Positions 1 to 10,659 of a stretch of DNA of 64,000 nucleotides are shown one piece after another; the first letter of the stretch is position 1; every line of letters begins with the position of its first letter. The notes beneath the pieces are model-generated. The model searched no databases. It saw nothing but the letters and a program-made list of their open reading frames with translations, and was not told the DNA's origin. The stretch is from Mesorhizobium muleiense. GTDB lineage: Bacteria > Pseudomonadota > Alphaproteobacteria > Rhizobiales > Rhizobiaceae. Where the stretch lies: positions 1 through 64,000 of the forward strand of contig NZ_FNEE01000010.1 of the NCBI RefSeq assembly GCF_900099905.1, given 5' to 3'. Made by a program: the position numbers and the translations under genes.

Positions 1-272
<272 letters not shown>

Positions 273-342
273 ATTCCCTATGCCCATCGTGAAAACGATG
301 GTTGGCACAGAAAACAGCTTCTCGAGCAACGTGCGCTTTGCC

Positions 343-460
343 GACCTGGTGGTTATGGCGGAGCGGCTGCACCCGATCCCATTCCGAACTCGGCCGTGAA
401 ACGCTCCAGCGCTGATGGTACTTCGTCTCAAGACGCGGGAGAGTAGGTCGCTGCCAGGTC
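343..460 (+). rRNA. 5S ribosomal RNA
   Basis: About 118 nt. The 5' GACCTGGTGG and 3' GCTGCCAGGTC ends pair to form helix I, and the conserved CCCGATCCCATTCCGAACTC segment lies inside. The sequence is of alphaproteobacterial type. It lies about 70 nt after the 23S end and about 240 nt before tRNA-fMet. Confidence 0.95.
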
Positions 461-525
461 TGCAAAACGCACGTTGCAAAAATCCAGTCTTCTCCTTACA
501 AAACAGGCCCGCCAATCGGGAACTC

Positions 526-546
526 GGGCCGCGCAAGCGGCCCTTT
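526..546 (+). terminator. GC hairpin downstream of 5S rRNA
   Basis: Seven-base-pair arms GGGCCGC and GCGGCCC close a GCAA tetraloop and are followed by TTT. This looks like a weak Rho-independent terminator or processing hairpin between 5S and tRNA-fMet. The short U-tract makes strong termination uncertain, and read-through into the tRNA is likely because the tRNA has its own terminator. Confidence 0.45.
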
Positions 547-592
547 CAGTTGGCGAAAGCTTGATTCCAGTGAGCCAAGGCTTACTTCTGAC

Positions 593-613
593 GTTGACGC
601 GGGGTGGAGCAGC
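593..613 (+). repeat. 21-bp duplicate of the tRNA-fMet 5' end
   Basis: Positions 593-613 are identical to 697-717, which cover the four bases before tRNA-fMet and its first 16 nt (acceptor 5' strand and start of the D arm). The copy diverges right after AGC and has no anticodon or T arm, so it is a fragment, not a second tRNA. The two copies are 104 bp apart. Confidence 0.85.
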
Positions 614-616
614 GCC

Positions 617-652
617 CCGTCCGCCCGCAAAGGCCGAAGGCCTCGAGGACGG
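617..652. other. Hairpin between the tRNA fragment and tRNA-fMet
   Basis: Outer arms CCGTCC (617-622) and GGACGG (647-652) enclose an inner stem AGGCC-GAA-GGCCT at 631-643. It is followed by an A-rich tract on the plus strand, so it is not a clear plus-strand terminator. It lies entirely between the two tRNA-fMet 5' copies and may be an rRNA-operon processing structure or a small palindromic repeat. Confidence 0.4.
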
Positions 653-701
653 ACAAAACAAAAAGTCCGGGCTGCCCGGCCGGCATTCGCCGTCTGGTTG
701 A

Positions 702-778
<77 letters not shown>

Positions 779-782
779 AACA

Positions 783-811
783 AAAACGGCCCGCATCACG
801 CGGGCCGTTTT
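783..811 (+). terminator. Rho-independent terminator of the rRNA operon
   Basis: An 11-bp inverted repeat (AAAACGGCCCG and CGGGCCGTTTT) with a short loop ends in TTTT, starting five bases after the tRNA-fMet CCA end. It is the expected transcription end of the 23S-5S-tRNA unit. Confidence 0.85.
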
Positions 812-907
812 GCGTTTGCAGCCTGGCGCGGCCAGTTTGATCCTCATCGAGTTACCCGACGGTGTGGGTCTCGGCAGGCGCCGTCTTCCCGTGTTAAACT
901 GCTTGGC

Positions 908-1142
908 ATGGAGATGGACACCGACAAGATCGACAATGCCGTTTCTCGGGCTGCTTTGGCTAACGCTGCATGAAGAGAGGCGCGCCTGGAAGGGATTGGA
1001 TTGGGATGCTCTGGATCGCTTGCACCAGAAGGGACTGATCGCCAATCCGGCAAACAAGGCGAAGTCGGTGGTTCTGACAGATGAGGGCCTGCGACGGGCT
1101 GAGGAATTGTTCCGCACCCTGTTCACGCGGCCGGCGCCATGA
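908..1142 (+). pseudogene. DUF6429-like small protein, frameshifted
   Basis: The start codon at 908 opens MEMDTDKIDNAV, then the frame runs into a stop near 966. The +1-shifted frame gives LGLLWLTLHEERRAWKGLDW and on to a stop at 1140-1142. Removing one T from the TTT run at 942-944 joins both parts into a continuous protein of about 77 aa. The joined pattern, an aspartate-rich start followed by VLxLLxLTLH, WKGxDWD, DRLH and a KAKSVVxTxEGL segment, matches my memory of the DUF6429 family, whose function is unknown. Alternatively an ATG at 936 could produce a 68-aa N-terminally truncated form. A sequencing error in the T run is also possible. The family assignment comes from recalled motifs, not from a search. 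Confidence 0.65.
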
Positions 1143-1323
1143 GCGCTGGCTGGCGTTCCAATTCGACAGCAAGAAGTCGCGCAGGCAAAACCGACAACTT
1201 GCTCGGCAGGCTTATCCCGCAACAATCAGGGTTGGGCGTTCCGCCCGATTACCGTCGGCGGCGGTGTCCGGTGCGTCGGACCTTCAGTCGAAACCTGCCG
1301 TGGTGCTGCCATAAGGGCGTCGC

Positions 1324-2331
1324 TCAATTCACACGGTTTTCCAACCCCACCGTCAGCGGAATCTCAAGCCCCCGCCGCAATCCCGTCGCAACCACCGACA
1401 CCCTGAATTTTCCTGCGAGCGCCTTGTCGAAAATGGCGCCGACGATGATGTCGGCATCGGCGTCGACCTCCTCGCGGATGCGGGTGGCGGCTTCGTCGAC
1501 CTCGAACAGCGTCATGTCAGTGCCGCCCGATATCGAGACAAGGACGCCCTTGGCGCCCATCATCGACGCTTCGTCGAGAAGCGGGTTTGCGATCGCCGCT
1601 TCGGCTGCCTTCCTGGCGCGGTCCTCGCCGGTGGCTTCGCCGGTCCCCATCATCGCGCGACCCATATCGCGCATCACCGACTTCACATCGGCAAAGTCGA
1701 GATTGATCAGGCCTTCCTTGACGATGAGATCGGTGATGCAGCCGACGCCGGCATAGAGTACGCGGTCCGCCATGGCGAAAGCGTCCGCGAACGTCGTCTT
1801 GGCATCGGCGATCCTGAAGAGGTTCTGGTTCGGTATGACGATGACGGTATCGGCGCTTTCGCGCAGCCGCTCGATGCCCTCATTGGCGGCATGCATTCGG
1901 CGGTTTCCTTCGAAGACGAACGGCTTGGTGACGACGGCCACGGTCAGTATTCCTGCGTTGCGCGCGGCCTGCGCTATGACCGGTGCTGCACCGGTTCCAG
2001 TTCCGCCTCCCATGCCTGCGGTCACGAAACACATATGCGTTCCCGCAAGATGGTCCATGATTTCGTCGATAGATTCCACGGCCGCGGCATGGCCGACCTC
2101 GGGCAGGGATCCTGCACCAAGGCCTTCCGTGACGTGCGCTCCCAATTGGATCAGCCGCGTTGCCTTCGACATGGTGAGCGCCTGGGCATCGGTGTTGGCA
2201 ACGATGAACTCGGTGCCCTGCAAGCCTTCGGCGATCATGTTGTTGATGGCGTTGCCGCCACCGCCGCCAACCCCGATGACGGATATTTTGGGCCTCATCT
2301 CCGAGATTGTCGGCCTCGTTGCAGTGTTCAT
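1324..2331 (-). CDS. ftsZ: Cell division protein FtsZ, short form (FtsZ2-like)
   Basis: Tubulin-like GTPase of about 335 aa. Residues 20-31 carry the glycine-rich nucleotide loop, 108-114 the tubulin signature GGGTGTG, and 210-216 the T7-loop NLDFADV that completes GTP hydrolysis in the neighbouring subunit. The protein stops soon after the C-terminal polymerisation domain. It lacks the long linker and the conserved C-terminal peptide that bind FtsA and ZipA-type partners in the main rhizobial FtsZ (more than 500 aa). Such short second FtsZ proteins are known in rhizobia. The start at 2331 is preferred over an upstream ATG at 2358 because GGGGAGAG lies just before it. It stands alone and not in a dcw cluster, which supports an accessory FtsZ. 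Confidence 0.92.
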   Translation of the reverse strand: MNTATRPTISEMRPKISVIGVGGGGGNAINNMIAEGLQGTEFIVANTDAQALTMSKATRLIQLGAHVTEGLGAGSLPEVGHAAAVESIDEIMDHLAGTHMCFVTAGMGGGTGTGAAPVIAQAARNAGILTVAVVTKPFVFEGNRRMHAANEGIERLRESADTVIVIPNQNLFRIADAKTTFADAFAMADRVLYAGVGCITDLIVKEGLINLDFADVKSVMRDMGRAMMGTGEATGEDRARKAAEAAIANPLLDEASMMGAKGVLVSISGGTDMTLFEVDEAATRIREEVDADADIIVGAIFDKALAGKFRVSVVATGLRRGLEIPLTVGLENRVN

Positions 2332-2596
2332 TTGCCGTCTCTCCCCTTGAATGCGCAAGCGCAGCGGTCGGTGGAAGGCATGTTCCCGGCGCGCTGCAAA
2401 GATTTTTGACAGTGCGCGAATCAGGACAGCCCAGCGTAACCAAGGGAATCAGACGGTTGAACCGGCTGCAAGTGCAGTATTCGCGCTCGCGCATGTTATG
2501 CGCTATTGGTTCGCCCCGTCGGTGCTTCGTGTGGCGGCTGACCGAAAATCGTCCGATGACAACGTCTCCCCTAAAGCCGAGACCGATCTTCCCGTT

Positions 2597-3382
2597 CTAC
2601 TTCACGCCGATGCCGGCAGTCAGGCCGCCATCGATCCTGTAGTCCGCGCCGGTGCAGAACCCGGCTTTCGACGAACACAGAAAGGCGATGAGTTCCGCCA
2701 CTTCCTCCGGCTCGCCGATGCGCCCGATGGGGTGCGCTTCGCCGAAGCGCTTGTAGGCGGCCTCGACATCGGCGTCGGTGCCGTTTTCGCCGCGCGCCGC
2801 CTTTTCCAGGATCGGGGTGCGGATCGAGCCCGGGCTGACGGAATTGACGCGAATGCCGGAGCGCGCGTGGTCGAGCGCCAGAGCGCGCGTCAATGTGTGG
2901 ATGGCGCCCTTGGTCGTGGCATAGGCGGCGACGTTCTGCTGGCAGGCGAAACCTTGCACCGAAGCCACGTTGACGATGGCGCCGCCGCCTCGCCTGATCA
3001 TTTCCGGAATACCGAAATGCGCGGTCAGGTAGATCGAGCCGACATTGACGGACATCGCCCGGTTCCAGATGTCGAAATCGGTGCTAACAGCGGTGCCATA
3101 CGGATGGACCGCCGCGGAATTGACGATGATATCGAGGCCGCCGAACCGCTCGACACCGGCTGCGACCGCGTCGCGGACCTGATCCGGCACGGAGACGTCG
3201 ACGGCCACGACCAGCGCCTCGGCGCCGGAGCTGCCCAGTTCCGCTCTCATCGCCGTGTTGGCCGCGCGGTCGATGCCGCAGGCGATGATCGCCGCCCCGC
3301 CCGCCGCAAGACGTCTGGCGGTTGCCAGGCCGATCCCGGTCGTCCCCGTCACCAGAGCGATCTTGCCGTCGAAATCCTTCAT
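2597..3382 (-). CDS. SDR family oxidoreductase, probable D-mannonate/fructuronate oxidoreductase
   Basis: Classical short-chain dehydrogenase of 261 aa. Near the N-terminus it has a TGTTGIG cofactor loop, then NSAA, a catalytic serine in VNVASVQG, the YATTK active-site pair, and the IRVNSVSPG segment typical of the family. The start at 3382 has AAAGGAG about 8 nt upstream. It is divergent from uxuA with only 75 bp between starts. In many bacteria an SDR of this kind replaces UxuB and interconverts D-fructuronate and D-mannonate with NAD(P)H. The neighbour supports that role, but the substrate is inferred from context only. Confidence 0.85.
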   Translation of the reverse strand: MKDFDGKIALVTGTTGIGLATARRLAAGGAAIIACGIDRAANTAMRAELGSSGAEALVVAVDVSVPDQVRDAVAAGVERFGGLDIIVNSAAVHPYGTAVSTDFDIWNRAMSVNVGSIYLTAHFGIPEMIRRGGGAIVNVASVQGFACQQNVAAYATTKGAIHTLTRALALDHARSGIRVNSVSPGSIRTPILEKAARGENGTDADVEAAYKRFGEAHPIGRIGEPEEVAELIAFLCSSKAGFCTGADYRIDGGLTAGIGVK

Positions 3383-3409
3383 TGCGCAAACTCCTTTAAT
3401 TTGACTTCC

Positions 3410-3425
3410 ATTGTGGCCCAACAAT
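3410..3425. promoter_or_regulatory. Candidate operator between SDR and uxuA
   Basis: ATTGTGGCCCAACAAT is an imperfect palindrome (12 of 16 positions symmetric) in the 75-bp divergent promoter region of the mannonate genes. A GntR-type UxuR/ExuR regulator would be the expected binder, but no such gene is adjacent. Confidence 0.35.
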
Positions 3426-3457
3426 ACGGTTCCGTTTTATCGCAAAGGAAAGCCTCG

Positions 3458-4642
3458 ATGGAACAATGCTGGCGCTGGTATGGCCCTGACGACCCGGTGA
3501 CGCTCGATCATGTCAAGCAGGCCGGAGCCACGGGCGTCGTATCCGCCCCGCATAATATCTATGACGGCCGCGCCTGGCCTTTGACGGACGTTTTGGAGCG
3601 CAAGCGGGTCATCGAGGCCGAAGGGCTGACCTGGTCGGTTGTGGAGAGCATTCCTGTCCACAATTCGATCAAGATCGGCTCGGCGGAACGGCTTCGCTAT
3701 GTCGGCTGGTACAAGGACACGATCCGTGCGCTCGCCAAGGCTGGCATTGCGACGATCTGCTATAACTTCATGCCGGTGGTCGACTGGACCCGCACCGACC
3801 TTGCCTATCGGCTTCCAACGACGGGCTACGCACTGCGGTTCGATGCGATCGATTTTGCCGCCTACGACCTGTTCGTCCTGAAGCGCAGGAATGCCGAATT
3901 CGGCTACAGCGCGGCACGTATCGCGGAAGCGGAATCGCGACTGAAGGAATTGAGCGAAGAGCATATCGACAGGATCGAGCGCAATCTCATTGCCGGCCTG
4001 CCGGCAACCGAGCGCAGCTACAACCGGGATAGTTTTCGTGAGGCATTGGCGGAATATGACTCGATCGGGCCGAAGGAGCTGCGCGACAATCTTGCCTGGT
4101 TTTTGCGCGAGATCATTCCGGTGGCCGAGCAGGAGGGGGTGCGCATGTGCATCCATCCCGACGACCCGCCATTCTCGCTCTATGGCCTGCCACGGATCGT
4201 TTCGACCGCCGAGGACGCGCGTTTCATCCTCAACGCCGTCGACAGCCCGGCCAACGGCCTGACATTCTGCACCGGCTCCTACGGCACGCGCGCAGACAAC
4301 GACATCGTCGGCATGGTCAACGAGTTCGCCGACCGGATCCATTTCGTCCATCTCCGCAATGTAACCATCGAGGATGACGGCTCCTTCCATGAAGCCGAGC
4401 ATCTGGAGGGCGGCACCGACATGGCGCATGTCATCCTCGCTTTGATGCAGGAAGAGACGCGCCGCCGTAGGGAAGGTCGCGCCGACTGGCAGATTCCCAT
4501 GCGACCCGATCATGGCCATCTGCTCGCCGACGATATCGGCAAGACCAGGATCAACCCCGGCTATTCTTTGATCGGCCGCCTGAAAGGCCTGGCCGAGCTG
4601 CGTGGCATCATGCGCGCCGTGGAACGTTTTGAGCTGGCCTGA
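3458..4642 (+). CDS. uxuA: Mannonate dehydratase
   Basis: Removes water from D-mannonate to give 2-dehydro-3-deoxy-D-gluconate, the branch-point of hexuronate degradation. The protein has 394 aa, the same length as E. coli UxuA, and starts with MEQCWRWYGPDDPV, almost the E. coli N-terminus. Conserved TIM-barrel and metal-site segments are visible: CIHPDDPPFSLYGLPR near 230, TFCTGSYG, HFVHLRNVT and MRPDHGHLLADD near 350. The frame stays open for over 1 kb upstream, but AAAGGAA precedes the ATG at 3458 and the upstream part is antisense to the SDR gene. It converges with the epimerase gene, leaving 15 bp between stops. Confidence 0.96.
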   Translation: MEQCWRWYGPDDPVTLDHVKQAGATGVVSAPHNIYDGRAWPLTDVLERKRVIEAEGLTWSVVESIPVHNSIKIGSAERLRYVGWYKDTIRALAKAGIATICYNFMPVVDWTRTDLAYRLPTTGYALRFDAIDFAAYDLFVLKRRNAEFGYSAARIAEAESRLKELSEEHIDRIERNLIAGLPATERSYNRDSFREALAEYDSIGPKELRDNLAWFLREIIPVAEQEGVRMCIHPDDPPFSLYGLPRIVSTAEDARFILNAVDSPANGLTFCTGSYGTRADNDIVGMVNEFADRIHFVHLRNVTIEDDGSFHEAEHLEGGTDMAHVILALMQEETRRRREGRADWQIPMRPDHGHLLADDIGKTRINPGYSLIGRLKGLAELRGIMRAVERFELA

Positions 4643-4657
4643 GGATCGCAACCGGAG

Positions 4658-5551
4658 CTAAGGCTGATGGCTTGACGCAACAAGCTCGGCCTTGCGCCGC
4701 GCCGTCTCCAGCCCGATGGCGATGAAGCGGCGCGCATGCCGGGCCAGCTCCATATTGTCGGTCCACAGATTGCGCCAGATGGCGGTTTTCTTCGACAGGT
4801 TCTCGTCGACGATCTCCGACGAGAAGGATTCGAAGCTGAGGTCGTCGCCATAGCCGATTGCGGTCAGCGCATCGAAGATCGCGGCAAAGTCGATGTTGCC
4901 GGTGCCGAGGAAGCCGCGATGGCTCTCACCGATATGGACATAGCCGATCTTTTTGGCGGCGTGGCGGATGGCCAACCCGACATCGGCCTCCTCGATGTTC
5001 ATGTGGAACGTGTCGAGATGCAGAAAAATGTTGTCGGAACCGGTGTCCTCGATGAAGGCCAACCCTTGCGCCGCGGTGTTGAGCAGATTGCTCTCGAAGC
5101 GGTTGACGATCTCGAGGTTGAGCGTGACGCCGGCGGCCTTGGCGGTCTCCGCGACCTTGGCAAGCGTGGCGGCACTGCGGTTCCATTGATCGCGCGTCGG
5201 CGCCTCAGTCTGCAATCCATGGCTGGTGCTGAGGATGCCGGCGACCTTCCGGCCGCCGAGATCGCGGGTGAGCGCGATCGTGTCATTGAGGACTTCGACG
5301 CCGTGCGCGGCAATCGCCTTGTCGGCGCTTGAAATGTCGCCGTCGGGCGGCAGCCCGATGCTGATCGCCACGCCGAGATCGAGGTCGGCGATGCGCTTGG
5401 CCAGCCCGCCAACATCGACATTGGCAGGGTCAAGATAAGAGAATTCGATCAGGTCGAAGCCCGCCTCCCTGGTGTTGGCCAGCGTCCGTTCGAGGTCGTC
5501 TTGCGCCGAGCTCGCCGACCAGACGAAAGAGTGGATTCCAATGCGCGACAT
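4658..5551 (-). CDS. Sugar phosphate isomerase/epimerase, D-tagatose/psicose 3-epimerase-like
   Basis: TIM-barrel protein of 297 aa from the xylose isomerase-like (AP endonuclease 2) superfamily. Metal-ligand segments of ketose 3-epimerases are visible: LEIVNRFE near 150, LHLDTFHMNIEE near 185, the GESHRG loop near 212, and SFESFSS near 245. The two glutamates of LEIVNRFE and SFESF, the aspartate of HLDTFH and a histidine would hold the divalent metal. The start at 5551 is chosen because CAGGAG lies about 8 nt before it. It lies downstream of the RbsB gene but is separated from it by a terminator and a palindromic repeat. A role in converting the imported ketose or polyol is inferred. Confidence 0.85.
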   Translation of the reverse strand: MSRIGIHSFVWSASSAQDDLERTLANTREAGFDLIEFSYLDPANVDVGGLAKRIADLDLGVAISIGLPPDGDISSADKAIAAHGVEVLNDTIALTRDLGGRKVAGILSTSHGLQTEAPTRDQWNRSAATLAKVAETAKAAGVTLNLEIVNRFESNLLNTAAQGLAFIEDTGSDNIFLHLDTFHMNIEEADVGLAIRHAAKKIGYVHIGESHRGFLGTGNIDFAAIFDALTAIGYGDDLSFESFSSEIVDENLSKKTAIWRNLWTDNMELARHARRFIAIGLETARRKAELVASSHQP

Positions 5552-5571
5552 GATCGTCTCCTGCTGCTCGA

Positions 5572-5621
5572 GAGCATCGGACCCAAGAAGTGGGAACCGG
5601 TTTGCGAAAAATCTGATGCTC
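5572..5621. repeat. Palindromic intergenic repeat, GAGCATCGG family, copy 1
   Basis: Terminal arms GAGCATC and GATGCTC flank a core containing GGGAACCGG. A closely similar sequence in opposite orientation lies at 24187-24235, there inside a coding region. This type of element is common between genes in Mesorhizobium and relatives as far as I recall. Copy number in the genome is not known from this window. Confidence 0.75.
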
Positions 5622-5624
5622 AAA

Positions 5625-5661
5625 ACAAAAAATTGGTGCGGCCGGTCACCCGGCCGCACCA
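5625..5661 (-). terminator. Rho-independent terminator after the RbsB-type gene
   Basis: Twelve-base-pair arms TGGTGCGGCCGG and CCGGCCGCACCA with a 4-nt loop are followed, reading the minus strand, by ATTTTTTGTTTTG. It lies 18 bp after the stop of the binding-protein gene and should end the DeoR-kinase-transporter operon before the epimerase gene. Confidence 0.85.
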
Positions 5662-5678
5662 GCCTTGGGAGGCTTTAG

Positions 5679-6617
5679 CTAGCGGGCCGCGGTCCAGCCC
5701 TTATAGTCCTTCAGGTTCTCTGCCGTGATCAGCTGCGGGTCGAGCAGCACCGTCGCCTCGGCCGGCTTTTTGCCGGCAAGCACTTCAGCTGCCATCTGCA
5801 GCGATTGGCCGGCCATGACGTAAGGATCCTGCGAGGCCGAGGCCTTGATCATCGAGGTGCCGGAAGAGAGTTCCTTCTCGATGTCGGGCGCGCCGTCGAC
5901 CGCGGTGAAAATGAACTCCGAGCGGTTGAGCTGCTTGGCCGCAAGCTGGGCGCCGATCGCCGTCGGATCGTTGATGGCGAACACCGCGTCGATCTTGTCG
6001 AAACGGGTCAGCAGCGACTGGAACACCTTCAGGCCGCCGTCGCGCGAGCCTTCGGCATTCTGGTCGTCGGAGAGGATCTTGATGTCCGGGTGTTTTGCCA
6101 GCACGTCCTTGCAGCCCTTCACCCGCTCGAGGATCGATGACGATGCCGGCCCGTTCAGGATGACATAGTCGCCCTTGCCGCCGGTGTGGTCGACCAGATA
6201 CTGGCAGGCCGCTTCGCCGGCCTTGACGTTGTTGGTCATCACGGTGACGTCGGCGCCCGGCGCCGAAACGTCGAATGCGGCAACCACGATGCCTGCCGCC
6301 TGCGCCTTCTTCACCGCCGGCGCGATCGCCTTGGCGTCGACGGCGTTGAGCATGATCACGTCGACGCCGGCGGCGATGAACGAGTCGACCTGCGAGACCT
6401 GCTTGTTGAGGTCGTAGTCGGCCGACACCGACGTCACCTCGACATTCGGGTTGATCTTCCTGGCGGCGTCCTCGATGCCCTTGATGGTGGCGACGAAGAA
6501 CGGGTTGCCGAGCAGGCCGACCGAGATGCCGACCTTGTTCAGGTCCTTGGCCGAGGCCGGTGCGACGGCGACGGCCGCGAGGGCTACGCCGCAGAGCAGT
6601 TTAGCGATGGTCTTCAT
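5679..6617 (-). CDS. Sugar ABC transporter substrate-binding protein, RbsB type
   Basis: Periplasmic binding protein of 312 aa, class I fold (ribose/galactose type). A cleavable signal peptide of about 23 residues ends in APASA-KD. The mature part shows GLLGNPFFV, the DYDLNKQVSQVDSFIAAGVD segment near 65 and the VFAINDPTAIGA hinge segment near 215. The start has AGGAGGA upstream. It is the last gene of the operon and is separated from the permease gene by 78 bp, with its own terminator behind it. The ligand is unknown; the kinases and aldolase nearby suggest a pentose, deoxyhexose or polyol. Confidence 0.93.
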   Translation of the reverse strand: MKTIAKLLCGVALAAVAVAPASAKDLNKVGISVGLLGNPFFVATIKGIEDAARKINPNVEVTSVSADYDLNKQVSQVDSFIAAGVDVIMLNAVDAKAIAPAVKKAQAAGIVVAAFDVSAPGADVTVMTNNVKAGEAACQYLVDHTGGKGDYVILNGPASSSILERVKGCKDVLAKHPDIKILSDDQNAEGSRDGGLKVFQSLLTRFDKIDAVFAINDPTAIGAQLAAKQLNRSEFIFTAVDGAPDIEKELSSGTSMIKASASQDPYVMAGQSLQMAAEVLAGKKPAEATVLLDPQLITAENLKDYKGWTAAR

Positions 6618-6695
6618 TGTTTTCCTCCTGATGCCCCGCGCCTCTCACGGTGCGTTAAATGAAACCGGGTCGTTGACGCCGGCGACGAAGGTCAA

Positions 6696-7738
6696 TCACG
6701 TTCTTGCTCCCGCTTGGAGCCTGTAGCGGTCGAGGGCGACCGCCACGATGATGACCAATCCCTTGATGATGTACTGCCAGATGTCCGAAACACCGGCCAG
6801 GATGAGCCCGTTGGAGAGCACCGCAATGATCAGGCCGCCGATCAGCGTGCCCCAGATCGAGCCGACGCCGCCGACGAAGCTGGTGCCGCCGAGAATGACT
6901 GCGGCAATGGCGTCGAGTTCGTAGGACTGCCCAAGCTGCAGCCCGTTGGCCGCATAGAGCCGGGCCGCCGACATGGCGCCGCCAAGGCCGGCGAGAAGGC
7001 CTGAAACGCCATAGACGAAGAGCAGCACCAGGGGCACCTTGATGCCGGTGAGGCGGGCGGCCTCGGCATTGCCGCCGACGGCATAGATCCAGGTGCCGAG
7101 CACGGTGCGCTTGAGCACCAGCCAGGACAGCACCACGACCGACAGAGCGATGATGACCAGCCAGGGGATGCCGAACAGCGACCCGTTGGCGATGAAGTCG
7201 AACGGCAGGTCCGAGTTGAACACCGTGGTGTCCTGGCCAAGCAGGCGGGCGACGCCGCGCACGGCGGTCAGCGAACCCAGCGTGACGATGAAGGGCGGCA
7301 GCTTGATATAGGCGACGAGCAGCCCGTTGATGACGCCGAAGCCGAGGCCGACCAGAATGGCCGCCGGCACGCCGAGCATGCCCCACTCCGGCACCAGCGA
7401 CACCATCACCGCCACCATCGCCGAGGCGGCAAGAATGGAGCCGACGGACAGGTCTATGCCGCCGGTCAGGATGACGAAGGTCATGCCGGCCGCGAGCACG
7501 ATGTTGATCGACGACTGCTGGGTGACGATCAACAGGTTGGTCTCGGTGAGGAAGCGCGGGTTCATGATCTGGAAGCCGGCCGCCAAAAGGATCAGGACCG
7601 GCAGCATGCCAAGCGCGGCGAAGGCGGTGCGCAGCCGCCGGCTGCTGCCGACCGCCTGGTCACCCGCGCTCATCTCGGCTGCCTTGTCGGTCATCCCCAG
7701 GCCGCTCTTGTCGGTCATCCCGGTGCCGCTCTTGTCGG

Positions 7739-7742
<4 letters not shown>
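6696..7742 (-). CDS. Sugar ABC transporter permease, RbsC type, with MTDKSG repeats
   Basis: Inner-membrane permease of 348 aa with about eight to ten hydrophobic segments. The family motif TGGIDLSVGS is near residue 100 and the FVGGVGSIWGTLIGG segment near 290. The N-terminus has an unusual 8-residue tandem repeat, MTDKSGTG, MTDKSGLG, MTDKAAE, encoded by nearly identical DNA, so three in-frame ATG codons are possible starts. The first is chosen because it forms an ATGA overlap with the stop of the ATPase gene. It would work with the RbsA- and RbsB-type proteins. A single permease gene suggests a homodimeric pore. Confidence 0.93.
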
Positions 7743-9279
<1,537 letters not shown>

Positions 9280-9283
<4 letters not shown>

Positions 9284-10659
9284 CGCGCGCCTCCCGCTGC
9301 GGCATCAGCGACGCCTCGGTCGGCGGCGAGACCGCGCCAGCTATCGCGATAGAAGGCAAGCCCGGTGAAGCTCGAGGCGCGTACCGGCTCCGGCGCCTCG
9401 GCGGCAAATTCGCGTCCAACACTCTCGAAGGCCAGAGCCGCCGCCCCGGTGGCGCTGCCCTCCAGCGTGGCGCCCTGCATGAAGGCCTGGCCGGGACGCA
9501 GCTGCGCCAGCAGGCTGGCAAGCAGGCCGCCACTGTTCAGCCCGCCATCGACGATCACCGTGTTGTTCGAATGGATCAGGTCGAGACACAGATCGACCAT
9601 CAGCGCGACGTAGAGCAGCGCCACGGCCGCGCGCTCCTCCGCGTTGGGTGCGCGCCCGACCAGTTCGCCGCGATGGCCAGGCATCCGCCCGCCTGGCGCG
9701 AAGCTCGGCAGCGCCATGATGCCGGCGTCGATCACCTGCTGTACTGTGGAGCGGTCGATCGCGCCCTGCCAACCGGCGCTGATCGTTGCGAATTCACGGC
9801 CGCCCATGAAGCGGATGGTCGGCACCGGGCCGCCATCGACATCGACATTGACCAGCATGTCGCGGTCGCGATCGAGCGCGTCGAGCGGGCAGTCCGGATT
9901 GAGCACCACAACCCAAGTGCCGGTCGAGACGACGGTGACCGGACCAAGCGCCTGCCGGCGATAGGCATGGAGCGCGGCATTGCTGTCATGGACACCGTTG
10001 TGAATGGCGATCGGCCGTGTCGCCTCGCCGAAACGCTGCTCGCCGATCACCGCGCCGGCACGCTCGAAGGCGGGCATCTGGCCGCGCCATCCCTCGGCGT
10101 CGACCAGCGAGGAGAAATCGCGCTTGCGCGGCGCCCACAGATGCGAGTGGCAGCCGAGATAGGAAACCTCCGAGACCGCCCGGCCGCCAAAGCGCCAGCT
10201 CCAGTATTGGGGATAACCGAGGATCGATTTGGCGGCGGCGAATACGCTTGGTTGCACCGTCTTCAGCCACAGCATGTGGCGACCATAGTTGAAGCCGAGC
10301 GGCAGGCGCGGCGAGAAGGTCTCGGCGAAATCCGGAATGCGGCGATCGATCTGCGCGGCAATCTCGGCCGGCGGCTCCTGCTCGTAGTCGAGTATCGGAT
10401 GCGTCAGCGCCGCATCGTCGACCAGGGCAAAGGTGCAGCCATGGCCCGAAACCATTAAGCCCTCTATGCCATGGACGTCGACCGCTTCGCCGACGGCGCG
10501 CGCCGCCCAATCGTGAAGCGCTGCTTCGTCGAGCACACTGAAGCCGCCTTCGCGCGTCCAGTTCGGCTGGGTCCGGCGCTCACCTAGAATCTGCCCGTCC
10601 TGACCGAATACGAACAGCTTCGAGTTGGTCTTGCCGAAGTCGAGGACAGCCACCTTCAC
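9280..10659 (-). CDS. FGGY-family carbohydrate kinase (fuculokinase/rhamnulokinase-like)
   Basis: Sugar or polyol kinase of 459 aa. The N-terminal phosphate-binding segment is LDFGKTNSKLFVF near 6, a catalytic-region SGHGCTFALVDD lies near 71, and the C-terminal domain has VSTGTWVVVLNP near 245 and VDGGLNSGG near 370. The start is GTG and overlaps the DeoR stop codon as GTGA. It would phosphorylate the imported substrate. A second FGGY kinase is encoded divergently at 12665, so either the pathway needs two kinases or two substrates are handled. The exact sugar cannot be read from the sequence. Confidence 0.88.

Noticed and set aside
593..660. A second tRNA-fMet gene
   Set aside because: Only the first 16 nt of the tRNA are present; the D loop end, anticodon and T arm are missing.
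1143..1323. Small genes between the DUF6429 remnant and ftsZ
   Set aside because: Open frames here lack ribosome sites and any recognisable motif, and they run into the antisense of ftsZ.
2351..3457. Long open frame on the plus strand joined to uxuA
   Set aside because: It is antisense to the SDR gene, encodes no family motif and uxuA has its own start with ribosome site at 3458.
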